This document shows positions 1 to 13,533 of a stretch of 64,000 nt of DNA, one piece after another (the stretch's first letter is position 1; each line of letters starts with the position of its first letter). Under the pieces are notes generated by a model. That model was not told where the DNA came from. It ran no database searches and saw only the letters and a list, made by a program, of their open reading frames with translations. Source of the stretch: Scatophagus argus (taxonomy: Eukaryota; Chordata; Actinopteri; Scatophagidae). Both the position numbers and the translations under genes were made by a program. The stretch is from contig NC_058506.1 of assembly GCF_020382885.2 (NCBI RefSeq), positions 20,262,818-20,326,817 of the forward strand. The letters run 5' to 3'.

Positions 1-321
1 TAAATCCCGTTTCAACTGTGTTATGTCTACATGCAAATGCACACATTTAAAGCGACTTCAGAGAGTCTCATTTAAGCCTAAACGTGTGAATGTCAAGCTC
101 AGCCAACAGGTGATTAAACAAACAAGCTGCTTAAGATGAAAGTGCAACTGCATGGGGTTTTGAGGTAAAGCGGTTGGCGCAGCTCTGGGCAGATGTTGGT
201 GTGATCAAGCTACGCGGTGTGTGTGATGTGGGAGCATCTGAAGGTCTGGTGCAGGAAGGGGGTGGGGGGCAGACACAACCAAAACCACGTGTCATCACAG
301 CACAGACAAAAGCTGGCTCAC
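1..321 (-). other. rcc1l: rcc1l intron 5, cut by the window edge
   Basis: This stretch lies downstream of the fifth coding exon on the gene strand. I find no further RCC1 blade in it, so the next exon must lie to the left of the window. Confidence 0.7.
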
Positions 322-2948
322 CTGGACGACCCGGCAGCTGAAGCCCTCCATCTTGTGAATGACGTGACTGCCGCTGTTTGAACGTGACACAGAGAAATAA
401 CCCATCAGTCACCTGAGGACAGCAGCACCTGCAACATGTCACCTGTCGTGCTCTCAACAGCCTCCTGCTCGTATTCGTACGAACGCAACTCGCAGACGAA
501 CAAAACCTCCGAGGCCCATGGAGGGTCAGGCAGAGTCTCTTAAAAATCAATAAATGTTCTCTGGACGTTTGAATGAAATGTAAGACCTCAGAATGTGACA
601 CATTTTAAATTATTCTAAAAGAACTCCAGTTTTGTGAAGTTTGAGTTGTTTGTTCTGTAAAACTTCATCAAAGTCGCCCTGAGCCCAAAGTGACGTCTTC
701 TTTTGTCCAACCAACAAGCCCAAACCCAAAGACTCTTCATTTACTGTCATAAATGACAAAGAAAGGCAGCAAATCCTGGAAGGAGCAAAAGTTTGACATT
801 TTTGGCTTGAAAAATAACTGAAAAGATAAATCGATTATGAGAAAAGTGGGACATTTGTTTTCTTTCCATCAACCAATAGTTTCAGCTCTGACATTAAGTA
901 GAAAGAGCTTGAGACTTGGACTAAGCAACACACCTGTAGACTTCGTCTTCAACGATCCGCCGTCCACACTGACCGTACGCATTGTTGCCCATACTGAAAA
1001 CTGCAGGAGGAAACAGACAGAACAGACGGTCCTGAGTCTGGCATCTGATATGAACCTTTCTTATCTACTGAAACAAAACATTTTCACTCTCGTACTGAAG
1101 TTGCTTCATTTATTCAAAGTCTGAAGAAAAAGTTCAAGCCTAAAAGCCTTTCAGAGTGAAAAAAAACAAGATTCCATTCTGATTAGTTTAATTCCCCACC
1201 GACTTCAGTTGACATTTACTGTCAGAGAAAAGTGTCTGCCTGAAAAAATGGAACAAACTGATAAATTAGCAGAAAAACAGCTGCTGAGCTCCATTTGCAA
1301 CAGTCCTGTCCTCTTATTCACAGTGTGAATAACATCCCACAGTGACTGACTAACTAAAGTTTTTCTCTCAAAGATCTTGATTGATGATTTAAGCCCTTCT
1401 GTTTCATCAGACCAAACTCCAGTCACAAATCTGATAATTATAAATGCCAAACAGTAAAGTACAAACCTGACAAAACACAAGACGACCTTAAACGCAGCAG
1501 GAAGCATCACTCTTTAATTTATTTGGCAAACGTCCCAAAAAGAAGGAAAATTAATTTCAACAGAACTCATAAAATCAAAATTCTATGAACATTACGCAAC
1601 ATGAAGAACACTGCATACACTGAGATCTGACTGGCTGCAGCTTGTTAGAGCATCTCTGTGCTAATTTACTGAAAGTACCAGGAGACCCTAATGGGCTTTT
1701 TAAATGAGATTTAACAGCTGCCCGAATCGCTCGTTTTCACTGAGTGGTGGGACGTAAAAGGAGGACGTAAAAGGACACACAGTGTGACAGGTGGCTGTTA
1801 ACAACACAACACCTGGTGCGCTTCGTCTTTGCACGAGCTGCGACGAACACGTTGGTGATTTGTAACAATGTTTTGTTTCTGTACAAGCAGACCAACCAAC
1901 TTTGGCTTCACGCTGCTGCCGGAAGAGTCGGCCTCTTACCTCCCTCTTTGTCGGTGAGGACCAGAGAGTGAGCGCGACCGCAGGCCACCTGAAGCACTCG
2001 GGTCTGTAGAGGCTCGACGAGAGGCAGAGCCACCGGGGAGGGTTCCAACACGTAGTCATAGCTCTGATCTGCAGAGACAACACAAAATTCCAGGATGTGA
2101 GGCAGGCCACACAAAATCCATCATCTCCAACTCCTGAGAACGAAAACCTTCAGAGGCTAAATGTTCCACTGTGTTAAACTGTTAGCTGCTACGCTGGGTT
2201 AGCAACTGACTTGGGATTGTTTTGGTGAAACCAACATTAAAGAGAGTGCTGAGACTGAAGCAGGTGCTGAAGTTCAAAAGAACGCGTTAAAACTAACACT
2301 AAAACACAAAAAATGTCAAGTGTTTAAGTGGGTTAGGCAGGGTGAAGGGCAGCAGCGCTTCTGGTTTTGTTTCAGCAGTGCAGCTTGGTCTTACGGCGGC
2401 TGTGTTGTGTGCGCTGGAAGCCCAGCTGAGAGTCCTTGTTGAGGCCCATGCCCCACAGTTTGGTAACATCTTTGGTTGGGGAGGCGATGAGAGTGAAGCC
2501 ATAACCACAAGCGGCAGAAGAGATCTACAACAGACGAAGAGGAGCAGCTGGTGAGTTTAGTCTTACAAAACTATTTTAACACTCCATACTGCTGAAGTAA
2601 AGCACTCACTGACAGGTACTGGACATTTTATCTTAACTCTCACTACAGCAACATTAATTTCACCTGCTCTGCGGTCTCCAACCGGTAAGGAGTCAGCTGG
2701 TATTTGCGGGGCTTCTTCCTGCCGCTGTCTGGCACCACAAAGCTGGGGATACCCAGAGCACCAGTGAAGCTGAAGCCCCACACAAACACTTTGTGAGTGG
2801 GCTTTTTGTGCTGAGCGACATACTGAAAAACCGGATCTGTGCCGCGTTTCTCCTCAGGTCCGGATGCTTTCCTGAGTGTCGCATAACCGCAGACTTGAAG
2901 CCCTGCGCTCTTGTGTCGAGCGCACAGTCGCACACATGGAAAAGCCAT
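322..2948 (-). CDS. rcc1l: RCC1-like protein, mitochondrial (5' part, five coding exons; 3' end off the left edge)
   Basis: Coding exons read on the minus strand are 2664-2948, 2395-2524, 1940-2068, 934-1000 and 322-373. All junctions have GT-AG signals and agreeing phases, giving 221 residues. The first exon has a basic N-terminus (MAFPCVRLCARHK...) fitting a mitochondrial presequence, then KVFVWGFSFTGALG. Later exons carry AACGYGFTL, YDYVLEPSPV, VACGRAHSLVLTDKEG and VFSMGNNAYGQCG, which are blades of an RCC1 beta-propeller and match vertebrate RCC1L (WBSCR16) closely. RCC1L is known as a mitochondrial inner-membrane protein linked to mitochondrial ribosome assembly and OPA1. The family is about 460 residues, so roughly half is missing beyond base 1. 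The start at 2948 lies one base inside an exon whose acceptor is at 2950-2951, so the 5' UTR probably begins in a separate upstream exon. Confidence 0.93.
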
Positions 2949-3905
2949 CCTGTAGACAGAGACGAGACAGGCGACAGATCTGTAATGAAGTGCAATGCAG
3001 TCCTCGTTAGGGGGCAGAAATAATCCAACAGGTGAACTTAAACTTCAACAGACAGTTGGACAACAAATTTACAATCGGCAGATCAAATGTTTATTGTTCT
3101 GGCAATTTTAAACATTTATGGGTGGAGTTTATCTTCATGATTTTAATAGAAATATCAGAACTGTACTAGCAATTTCCCTTATTAAAAACCATTTCAGTTA
3201 TTTCTCTTTATATAATACATCAGTGTAAAATAGACAATAAACAGACAAATGTTATCAAACATAACACATTATATGGTGTAACACACTGGAACGTAAAGGA
3301 CTTCTTTAACATAGATTGTCTGATTATTAATTCTTCAGCTTTGGTTTAAATATTCTGCATCAATGAGTTGCAGCTACAACGCTACAGCTGAAGTATTGTG
3401 GTTCGTAGAGAGAATGCAACAGCACCAAACTCCGTTCATTTATTGTGACACTAATCCTACTTTCTTGTTGCGAAAGATGAATCATTTGATACTGGGACAT
3501 ACCGAAGACTTTAAATACTGGTGAGGGTCTGCTGGTAAATTCGGCTTGCTACTGGTACACTGTACAGCTCAATGTCTTAATAAAATGTTACATTTTTAGC
3601 ACCACACCGTAAAAGCTAGCTAAAATGCTAGTTAAAGTAGGTTCCACAGAGCTGAAGGAACTAACACGTGAAATGAACAATTTATGAAAGTAATCATATA
3701 ATAAGGGATGTTTTGGTATTTGTGATTAGTGCCGAATGGCAAGGTGGTACCTGAGCAATCAATTAATGCAATAAATCGTGTTTTAATAAAAACGTAAGTT
3801 TGGCAATTTCTCCGGGAACATTCAATTATTAATAATATGAACAGAGTTTCACCTCAGTTCTCTCCGCTTTTTCCACACACAGCCACGGACTTTGACTGAG
3901 CTTAC

Positions 3906-4170
3906 CTTGGCCTTCTGTTAGACCGAGGTTTAATAATGTGTCCCACAGGTGGAGGAATTAATTTGCTCTTTTCAGAAGCTGATGTGAACGAGCCGAAATA
4001 GTAAGAATATGTTTCAATGTCACTACCGCGCGTTTGTTTTCCCAGGAAGAGGAAAAAGATTCTTCTTCTACCCGTGCTTTTCTTTACTGTAAACCTTCGT
4101 CTCATTAGCGAAGTATTGCGCCATCTACTGGACCGGAGTATAAAACATAATAAGTTACCTGCCACCTGTG
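3906..4170 (-). other. rcc1l: Candidate 5' exon of rcc1l, right edge uncertain
   Basis: On the minus strand a strong donor (CCAAG then gtaagctc) ends an exon at 3906. The acceptor at 2950-2951 (tctgtctacag) follows 0.95 kb downstream, one base before the rcc1l ATG. The reading frame upstream of the donor is open for about 87 codons and would join the rcc1l frame. It has no resemblance I recognise, so untranslated leader is the simpler reading. The right edge is only the end of the open frame, not a mapped transcription start. Confidence 0.4.
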
Positions 4171-5449
4171 TGATTGAAGTGTCTCACATTTTAGGATTAG
4201 TTTAGTATAACACAACATAGACAGCTGGTGAATTGTTATGTAAATTGTTATTGTTATTTGCGAGCTATTTAAAGGATCAGTTCACCCAGATGACGACTAA
4301 TATTACAATTTTCTCAATAACCTTCTTGGTATCTCACCAGTTTGGATTTCTTTTTTGTCCAGGTTTTACACGTTGAGTGGTGATGGTTTGCTCAGACATT
4401 CCAAGTTTAGTACACAAACAAGATAATAATTAATGGGATCTACTTTTAGAGGTGTTGGTTGGTAGATTTTGTTACTGTTCTGTAAACTAATTTCCAAATT
4501 ATCCAATTGCAATAAACTATTTTCTGTTGAGTACATATTTTTATGGACCTGCATAAGACAGTTGCTTGCTTTAACTAACCAATTACCTACTCAGATTAGA
4601 GCGACTCTGAAAGTGGGTTAATGCTGCAGGGCTGTCAGGCGAGCACCTGACCTTCCCGTCACAGGTTATTAATATGCAGAGAGGAGTGAAGTGAATGCAG
4701 AGCCGCGTGTGAAAACGTCTTACCTGCTCGCACACTGCTTACATTCAGCTGCTGCTGTGCTGCCTTGCTCAGTCACATATTTATCAGGACCGGGTCTGCA
4801 GGGGGGTCTGCAGCATCTTCTGCACAATCCAGCTTTGTTTTCAGTTCGAGGCCGCAGTCCCATGTAAAGTGTGTACATTTACACTAGAAAATCAAGTTGA
4901 AAAGGTTTCACTGTGCGCCCACATCCTGTTTCACTGTCAGTTAAACCACTTCTGTCAGTCCAGGATTAGTTCTGGTTTCACTGTGACTCTGCACCCAGTT
5001 TATGAGAAGTGTAGAGAACAGCTTCACCTCTTCATCCCATGGAGAGAATTAGTCTCAGCTCGAAAGACCACAACATGAGTGGGACAAACTGGATTACTCA
5101 CGTTTCACCCTTCACTTTAAAAGTCACAGAAATCGCAATACAAACAAGCACTAAAAGTTTTTCTGCACAGGCATTTTGATTGATTGTGGGTGCGAGAGGT
5201 CAGCACCAGAGGAGTGTAAGTGATGCTGTCATCCACACGTTCGTGAAGTTTTAACCTTAAACACTGAGTGTGTGAAAGTGTGTGTGCTTTTCAATAAAAT
5301 GAATTTATGTGACCAGTGCAGAGACAGCAAACTCCAGTTCGGGTTTATTTTAGTGGGACTGAGCTGCAGCCCCGCGCCACCCGTCCCGTCTAAAAGCAGG
5401 TATCTGCAGAGGAGACCATAATCCTTTAAGAGGATCAGGTCTGGGATCC

Positions 5450-5710
5450 AGGGGGGAGGGGATAGAGGATCCACTGACTGCCACCGGTAGCCTGCACATG
5501 GCCTTTCAGTCGTCCCGTCCCCGTCTGCAATGTGCTGAGCTTCGGTCTTCCTGTCTTTTGCGGTGCGTCCACAGTGATGGACCGCCGGAGTCCGTTTGTA
5601 CACGCGGCCTGAACGTGAGGACGACTGGGAGGAGCGGGAGCGAAGGTGAGACGCAGCGCGAGGGTGTGGAGGTGTGGACGCAGCGCAGGTGAAACACGCG
5701 CGCTGCGTTT
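5450..5710 (+). promoter_or_regulatory. CpG-rich candidate promoter and untranslated first exon of tlcd5
   Basis: GC and CpG content rise sharply here. Two plus-strand splice donors follow (after 5645 and after 5688). The first coding exon of tlcd5 begins after an acceptor (ctcacag) ending at 6341, two bases before its ATG, so an upstream untranslated exon is required. Open frames in this stretch have no resemblance I recognise and are probably chance frames of CpG-rich DNA. Confidence 0.4.
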
Positions 5711-6039
5711 GCACAAAATGTTTTGGCTCCAGACTGTTAAGCTCTTTGTCACTGTTGGTTCATCAGAACCGAGTTGTTGCTTATAACCACAATGTAACGT
5801 GTTATAAACTGTTATAAACTATTAAATGTTGACATGTCACTTGTAAATGCTAAAAAATAAAGTATGTTAAGTGTGTGTTCTCGGGGGTTTGGATGTCATG
5901 TGCGCATCGTTTGTCTTTTTACAGCAAAGTTGTGTCAGTTTTAGGGTAAAATCTGAGCTTTTCGTGCTTTTCCTCCTTTATACACACCTGTATATATATC
6001 TGTATATATGTATATGTATATTATAAATGTGCTCATTTA

Positions 6040-6152
6040 TTATCTCTTTAAACTGTTTTTGCACTCTTTGCTGTTCTTGTGAGCTGCCGCGACAAGTGAA
6101 TTTCCCCACTGTGGGATCAGTAAAGTTCATCTTATCTTAACTTATCTTAAAA
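6040..6152 (+). mobile_element. 3' tail of a LINE-like element
   Basis: The segment runs through gtgaatttccccactgtggg and ends in a tandem (cttat)-type tail near 6127-6150. A related stretch in the other orientation occurs at 16978-17035 (gacagaggggaaattcccc, with agataaga at its left end). Shared core plus short tandem tail is typical of CR1/L2-like non-LTR 3' ends in fish. No coding part is left, and the family name is from memory. Confidence 0.5.
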
Positions 6153-6331
6153 TCTGAGCCAGTGTTAAGAGTATTTTTACTTTGGGAAGATAAGTCAACA
6201 ATAATGTCAAAAAACAACACTAACTGTGGGTCAAAACATCCCTTTGGTGCAGACTAAAGTCAGGCCAGCATTGCGCTGCTGTAGTTTTGACGCAGAGATT
6301 TTTCCTAAAACAAAACATTTGTGTGCTATAA

Positions 6332-7350
<1,019 letters not shown>

Positions 7351-7498
7351 AGGACGTTTGATGTGCTTAAACACCTGCAGGAACCAACCTTCAGTGGGAT
7401 GTTTCTCCTTCAGTGGCTTCTGGACCTCTGAAGGTGTTCAAAACCCAACTGGTCTGACGAAAACAAAAGCATGTTGGTGGATCTCTGAGGAACATGTG

Positions 7499-7504
7499 AA
7501 TAAA
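7499..7504 (+). terminator. Candidate polyadenylation signal of tlcd5
   Basis: AATAAA occurs 149 bases after the tlcd5 stop codon on the coding strand. It is the first canonical hexamer downstream. No GT-rich element was confirmed behind it. Confidence 0.5.
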
Positions 7505-10500
7505 AGAACAACATGGAAGCAGCAGAGACTTTAGGTCCAGTTTCAGAAACACAGAGGCCTACATTTCCCACAATGCAACTCGATGGCTGAACCTTCCCTG
7601 CCTGGTAGAAGTTTTGTTCACAATCCACACACACACATTTTCCACACTACAAACTGATTCACGGTGGTGTACTGTGAGTACAAGATTTCAAGTACTGTTT
7701 TTAAGTACAAATTTGAGGTACTTTTTTTTTTTTTACTTCATTACGATAATCTGACAGCTTTAAAAATTAAACCTCATGCGTACAAAACACACGAAGAGCT
7801 CATAAAAATCTGATTTGTTTGAAATCAGAGCAGCCAGTAGTTTAAAGGATATTAATTTAAGGTATTTTCATGACAAACACTTTGTGGTTCCAGCTTTAAG
7901 AAATGAAACGAATGATGGCTGAATTCCATTTAGCTGCTTCAGTTTCAGGGTCCTGGTAAACAACCGTCAATACTCAGATTCAAAATGCAGTACTTCAAGA
8001 AAAGAAATACTCCTTTTCTCTTTTATACTCCAGTCTAACAAGTGTACTTTCTAGGTTTTCTTTTCTGCGCTGGATTTTACAACCAGGAGTTCAGCTGTGT
8101 TTAAAATAATAATAATTAAAAAAAAACAAAACAAAACAAAACATTGTGGCTTAACTCCACAAGCAGACTTAAGCTGATGTGTTTGTGTCAGATTTACTGC
8201 AGGAAGAAGGAAGTTTTTCATCATCACAAGCTCAAATGTCAACTAACTTGCTGTAAAAGTTCGTCAAAAAGTTGTACGTGAAACCGAAGCTTCCGTGAAT
8301 TAAAAAAAAAAAAAAGAACAACAACAACAACAACACAGCCAACACACAGGAGCTCCCAAAATGTGTATCAGTCCGCGACTAAAAATAGTCCCTGACAGAT
8401 TACACTTTTTTAGAAACGTCTTGTGTTTTACGGAACAATTTATTTAATGTTTCCACATAAAAACGACGACGGCTGAATGTTGGCGACAAATGGCGGCTCT
8501 ACGAGGACGTCGCCGATTCTGCAGTTTTGACTGTTTAATTTAAAAGGTGCAGTTCACCCCAAAATCAAAACCACGTGTTCTTCTCTGCATCTATTTAAAA
8601 TTAAGTATGAACGAATGGTGGAAAACCAGTGGGGGGCGACGTGGCGAAGAACTGTTTATTATCGTATCTTTTAAAGTCGTTTTCCAGGATGAATGGATGG
8701 ATTAGCCAGTCAAAATGATGAAAGTTCGTTAAGTTCATTCAGGTGTTTGCTGAAACCAACACTTGGGTGGATGAGTTTCCCTCCCGCACGTCTGATGGTT
8801 TCACGACCTTCAGACGACGTTCAAAAGAACTTTTGTTTAGAGTTAATTTCGGAGTGGACTGCTCCTTTAATGCTCCTCATTGTCGTCTTCCGGGCTCGCA
8901 AGTGGGCTTTAAAATAAATAAGATGCCTTCATCAAACCGCCCACACCGGATCCGAAAGAAGTGACACTTTTCTCAGCTTTTCCCGCCACGTTTAACAGCG
9001 TCGACGCTTCGTGTGTCAGCAAACACGTTAACAGCGTTAATAACAACGTGACATAACAGAACATTTTGATCATAACATTTATACAACAGATTAATGCTGT
9101 GTGGATACTTTACCCTCCTTTAAAGTAGTTTGTGTTAAAACATTACATGATGGTGAGGTGTAAGGAAAAAAAAAGTAACACAAAACCTTTGATATACAAT
9201 CACAATTGTACATTATACTCCTTTACGCTGAAAACAGTCCATAAGAATCCTTTCCGTTCATACGGTTTGTTTGGTTCTTTTTAATTCGTTTCGTCGCTCA
9301 CAACCCAACGCTGTCATCAGTGCAGTCTCGTGGCCAGTGAACATTTGAGTCTTTTCAGTCCAAACATTTAGGTGACGTTTGAATCTGCTGTCACAAACTG
9401 CAGGTGGCTTTTATGAGTGGTCTGCTGCAGAAAGTGAAATGACCCTGGAGAAAACCTCCTCGTAATATTTCCGGGGAATAAAAGAGCCTGTTTTTTTGTT
9501 TGTTTGTTTGTTTGTTAGGGTTTGATGATGAAAACTGCACTCAGGTTAGTCAGTCACTTCACTGTGACTGAGGGCGGTGCAAGTAAGAAACAAAAGGTCT
9601 GAGATGAAGTGAAATTCAATAAATTCACATGTGCAGACACCCTGAAAAGCTTGCAGTGTCTTTTCTTATGGCGTGTGGCTCCAAAAACTCCAGCAGTGAC
9701 TGAACCTTATTTCTATGTACAAACATCAGCATGCAATGGGGATCTCATCCTAGTAAAAAACGGTGAAGTGAACGTTTTCTTACCGTGGGGTGCCAAACTC
9801 CATTTGAAAAATTAACAATTAAAACACAGACATGTCAAGGAGTTTCTGCACCAACCTCCATCTGTCTGTTTAATCTTATGTGCTGTTGGCGAGACATCAC
9901 GAATTTGGTGAACTGTGGGTAGGCGGAGGTGGGGGGATGGAGCTGTTGCTATGCCACATTCAAGTGCTATAGGAAATTTAAAAGCCAGCGGATAGACAGC
10001 ATTTCAATTTTATGAGAGGACATTTTGGCTTTCAACGACTGCTTTTCAGAACTGCCGCAAAACAAGGACGTCTATCTTTAAGCATGTTCAAATATGTGCA
10101 GCAGAGGTTATTTCTTATTGCAGACTTGTTTTTGGCGCTTACAGCAGTGAGTCCTGAACGAGACAAGCCTACCTTGTTGATCCTCAGAGCAGCATTCAGG
10201 CTACCGTCTCAGTCTCTCTTCACTTCTAAATGCTTTCCTGCTGTTCATCTGTGTGACTTCATGCCATTTCACACTCCATATCTCCAGTGTTTAAGCTAAT
10301 TCATGTGGTCGATATTAGAGCAGAAAGCGACTGAATTGTTCTTGGGTGATTCTACAGCGCCTCTCCACAGAAGGACTTTGAGTTCATAGTGGAACATTCC
10401 CTTATAATGATGGAAACGTCTCCCACTGATTGTCACAAATGCCTGAAGCGGGAGATCAGACATTAAGCCTCCATTATTGGACGACATCAGTGTTAAATGG

Positions 10501-10633
10501 TCAAAAATCCATCCAGAAGATGGAGAAACAAGAAACTTGTACTTCATCACTGAATCCCATCTGAAAAATATCAAACAAAGCATTTGAGACTCACTGCAAA
10601 ACATACAAAAGACTAAAAATCTGTCAGTCGTTC
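7505..10633. other. Convergent gap between tlcd5 and arhgef12
   Basis: The 3' ends of both genes face each other, so parts are probably untranslated tails. I see no conserved coding exon. Simple repeats are present: a T run near 7722-7734, an A-rich AAAAC tract at 8117-8141 and (TTTG)n at 9492-9515. A short stretch at 8545-8600 begins like the repeat at 4270-4370. Confidence 0.6.
9492..9515. repeat. (TTTG)n simple repeat
   Basis: Tandem tttg units following a T run in the gap between tlcd5 and arhgef12. Confidence 0.85.
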
Positions 10634-12460
10634 TCAGTGACGGAGAGGAGTGTGTTTCACACCGTTGTTGTCGTCCGAGTCAGCAGCCGCCGGTTCGCCA
10701 TGTGCATGTCGCAGCTCGTTGTACTTCGTCTCCACCTCCTGGAAGCAGATTATTACAACAAAACAAAGGTGCAGCTAATCAACCGCTAATCAAACACAAT
10801 GTGGCGCGTGTTAAAATGACTCAATGAGCAAAAAAAACAAAATCAAGAAGATTAGCTTGTCGACCAGTTCCAGCTGATATTTCCCATCACTTTCTGGGTT
10901 TCTTACCTTCAGAAACACTGTGTGTGTGTGTGTGTGTGTGTGAGAAAGCAGCTAACAACGACAGGCTGTCAGACACTTGCCTTCAGATACTGCAGGTCGG
11001 CCTGTAGGAGGCGCAGGTGGGTCATAAGCTGCCTGTTGAGGTTGGGGCCGCTGCCTCCCCCTGCCTGTGAGGAGGAGGACAGCAGTTTCCTCATGTCGAT
11101 GCTGACGTCAGCTCCTGATCCCCCGTCGTCATCGGTGCTGCTCTCCTCGGAGCCTCCGCCGAAATCCAGAACCACAAAACCACCTGGATGGAGAAGCAGA
11201 GCGGGTGGATGGGGGGTTAGCTTAGCTTAGCACAAAGACTTGAAACAGCCTGATGGTGGTGACCCAACAGCACCTCCGAAGATCATTAATTAACACACTA
11301 CATGTTGTTTGCACACACACCGTTGCGTTCGGTTGTGTCAGGAAGTCCGGCTTTCGGTGAATCGGCAGACGCTCGACTCTCATCAGATGCACCCGAGGGC
11401 CCCTCGGGGACCACAGGCAAAGACTCACTCAGCTGACAGCCAGGGGCCCCGCTCTGCTTGGTCCCCTCTGAGTCCTCTGCCTCTCTGCTCACCATGTGGT
11501 TGAAAAGAATCTGCTTCAGCATCGCCACTAGGAAAGAGACGAATGTGTTGTGTTCTCGAGTGAATGACATCTCGTAGGCTTTTACACTCTGCCAAGGATA
11601 TCTCAAAACAGAGAAACTACATGGAGAGCCACACACCATTTGCAGGCCATATGCTGTTGTCATTTGGGTGAACTGACCCTTTAAAATGTGACTTACGTGT
11701 CCTGAGAGCCTCTTCGCCTTTGGAGGAGGGTTCTGCTCTGTTCTGTTCTTGGTTCTCCTTGGCGAGACCCTCATGTGACTCTTCCTGCAGCGTGTCTGCC
11801 AGCTGCCCGTCCAGGAAAGCCTCCAGCTCAGCTTCATCCACCTCCTCCTCATCCTCCTCTTCCTCCTGACTGTCTGCTACGGCCGGCTCCTCTTCCTCGT
11901 CTTCCGATTTCATGCCATCAAACGGGTTCGTGCTCGGCGGAGCTTGAATGTCTGGACAAGAGGCAGCATCTTTATCTGGATACAAAGGTTGATAAGGAAA
12001 AGATCGTATTTGAAGCCTGGTCTTTATTTTAATGTTGAATAACAAAAATTAGAAATGAAATTTAAAAAGAAGTTTATTTGGCCTGATGTTAAAGCTCTTG
12101 ACACCAAACTATGACTGAATGGAACTGCGACTGATAATCATTATATTAATTAGTTTTCATTGTATCCTTCAGCTGTGCAGCAAGCAGACAAAAGCTGAGT
12201 TTGTTTATGTTTCAGGTGATTTTGTCCGTCCAAAACAAAAAGATATTCAGTTTAAACTGATATAAAACATAAACAAAATCACACTTTTGGAACAAATGGT
12301 GAGAATATTTGTGTCTTCATCTGTCACAACGATGCAACTTCTGAACTCCACCTTTCGACGCCTACCTGAAGAATGGATGCTTCCACCTGATGCTCTGTTG
12401 GGATCTTTGCTCGTCTTGGACATCCCGTGTTTGAGCATCTCAATGGGATCCCCTTCAGCA
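10634..12460 (-). CDS. arhgef12: arhgef12 exons 33-37: C-terminal region and stop
   Basis: Exons are 12366-12460, 11697-11975, 11321-11527, 10981-11183 and 10634-10738. Exon 34 is strongly acidic, with long Asp/Glu runs around AELEAFLDGQLADTL. Exon 35 starts LAMLKQILFNHM, matching the conserved LLKQLL helix. Exon 36 ends in a coil (QLMTHLRLLQADLQYLK) that carries on in exon 37 as EVETKYNELRHAHG, the usual LARG C-terminal coil. The exon 36 donor is AAG then gcaagt, a GC-type donor; phase and homology both require this join. The stop codon is at 10634-10636. Confidence 0.9.
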
Positions 12461-13500
12461 CTGAAACACGCTCACATTAGAAACAAACAAAGGCAAAAAA
12501 ACAAAAACAAACCATCAAACCACATCAGCGACGAGTTCGTGGACTCACTCGGACTGAGCTGCAGGCGTGTCTCTGCCGTGAGGTTTGGCCTTCATGGCGT
12601 CAGCACGCTGTGTGATCAGACACTGCCACCTGGATGGACGGAGCAGGTGAGACGGCAGGGTGAGACGGAGGACAGAGGTGACGCGCGGCTACGTTTGCGG
12701 CGTGAGACTTACGTTCTCTGATCGGACACCGTCTGAGCCATCAGCTCGTAGATCTGAGCCCCGTTTTCCGACATGGACAGCACGAAGAAGGACCTGTTGT
12801 CTGTCACGTGACGGTTAAACACAAGACTTAGTGAGAAATGTGCACGCAGGAAGTCACGAACACAAACCACGCACAGACACACAAAACAGGAAGACTAGAT
12901 GCTCGCGCTGGCGGCTGTATTTTCTGCTGCTGTACACGAACGCCACTGATTTATTTTATTGTGGAAGGTTGTGCTGCTGCATCACCTCCAGTGAGCGATT
13001 TATTTTCATATCATACCATTACAGATTACACTTGTATTTTTTTACATGGCTGTTTCCTGTAGTTTCACATCACACAACCATCCCTCGAGTCATGCGGCTG
13101 CTGACTGATTCACTACACCACGAAGACTCAAAAAAGCGCTTTGGAGTGAGCGTAATTCTTACCAGTCGCCACTGGACGAACTAAGACGGTGCTGAGTTTG
13201 ATGACGGGGCTGAAGGTGTGTTTGCAGTCGGCGGCACTCGCCAGATTCTTGCCGTGGAACTTGAGGACCAGACGCTCATCCTGTTTCTGCAGCAAAACCA
13301 GGATGTCCTCCAGCAGGATCGTGTACAGCTCTGGAATGAAGGGTAGTGGATGTGTGTGTGTACAGATGCAGCATACAGCATATGGAGGATGTAAATAATC
13401 TGACTTGTTGTGTTTCATTCAGCCACAAACTTGTCAAATCTATCAAACTGTTGCTAAGGTTGATGTTCTTTTAATCCGCACATCCTCCTCTTTGCTCCTC

Positions 13501-13533
<33 letters not shown>

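Noticed and set aside
131..601. Long minus-strand open frame of 156 codons at the left end
   Set aside because: It overlaps rcc1l exon 5 in another frame and has no recognisable domain; it is a shadow.
5229..5714. Overlapping open frames of 161 and 105 codons on the minus strand
   Set aside because: They lie in CpG-rich DNA open in several frames at once, with no family match; more likely the tlcd5 promoter or first exon.
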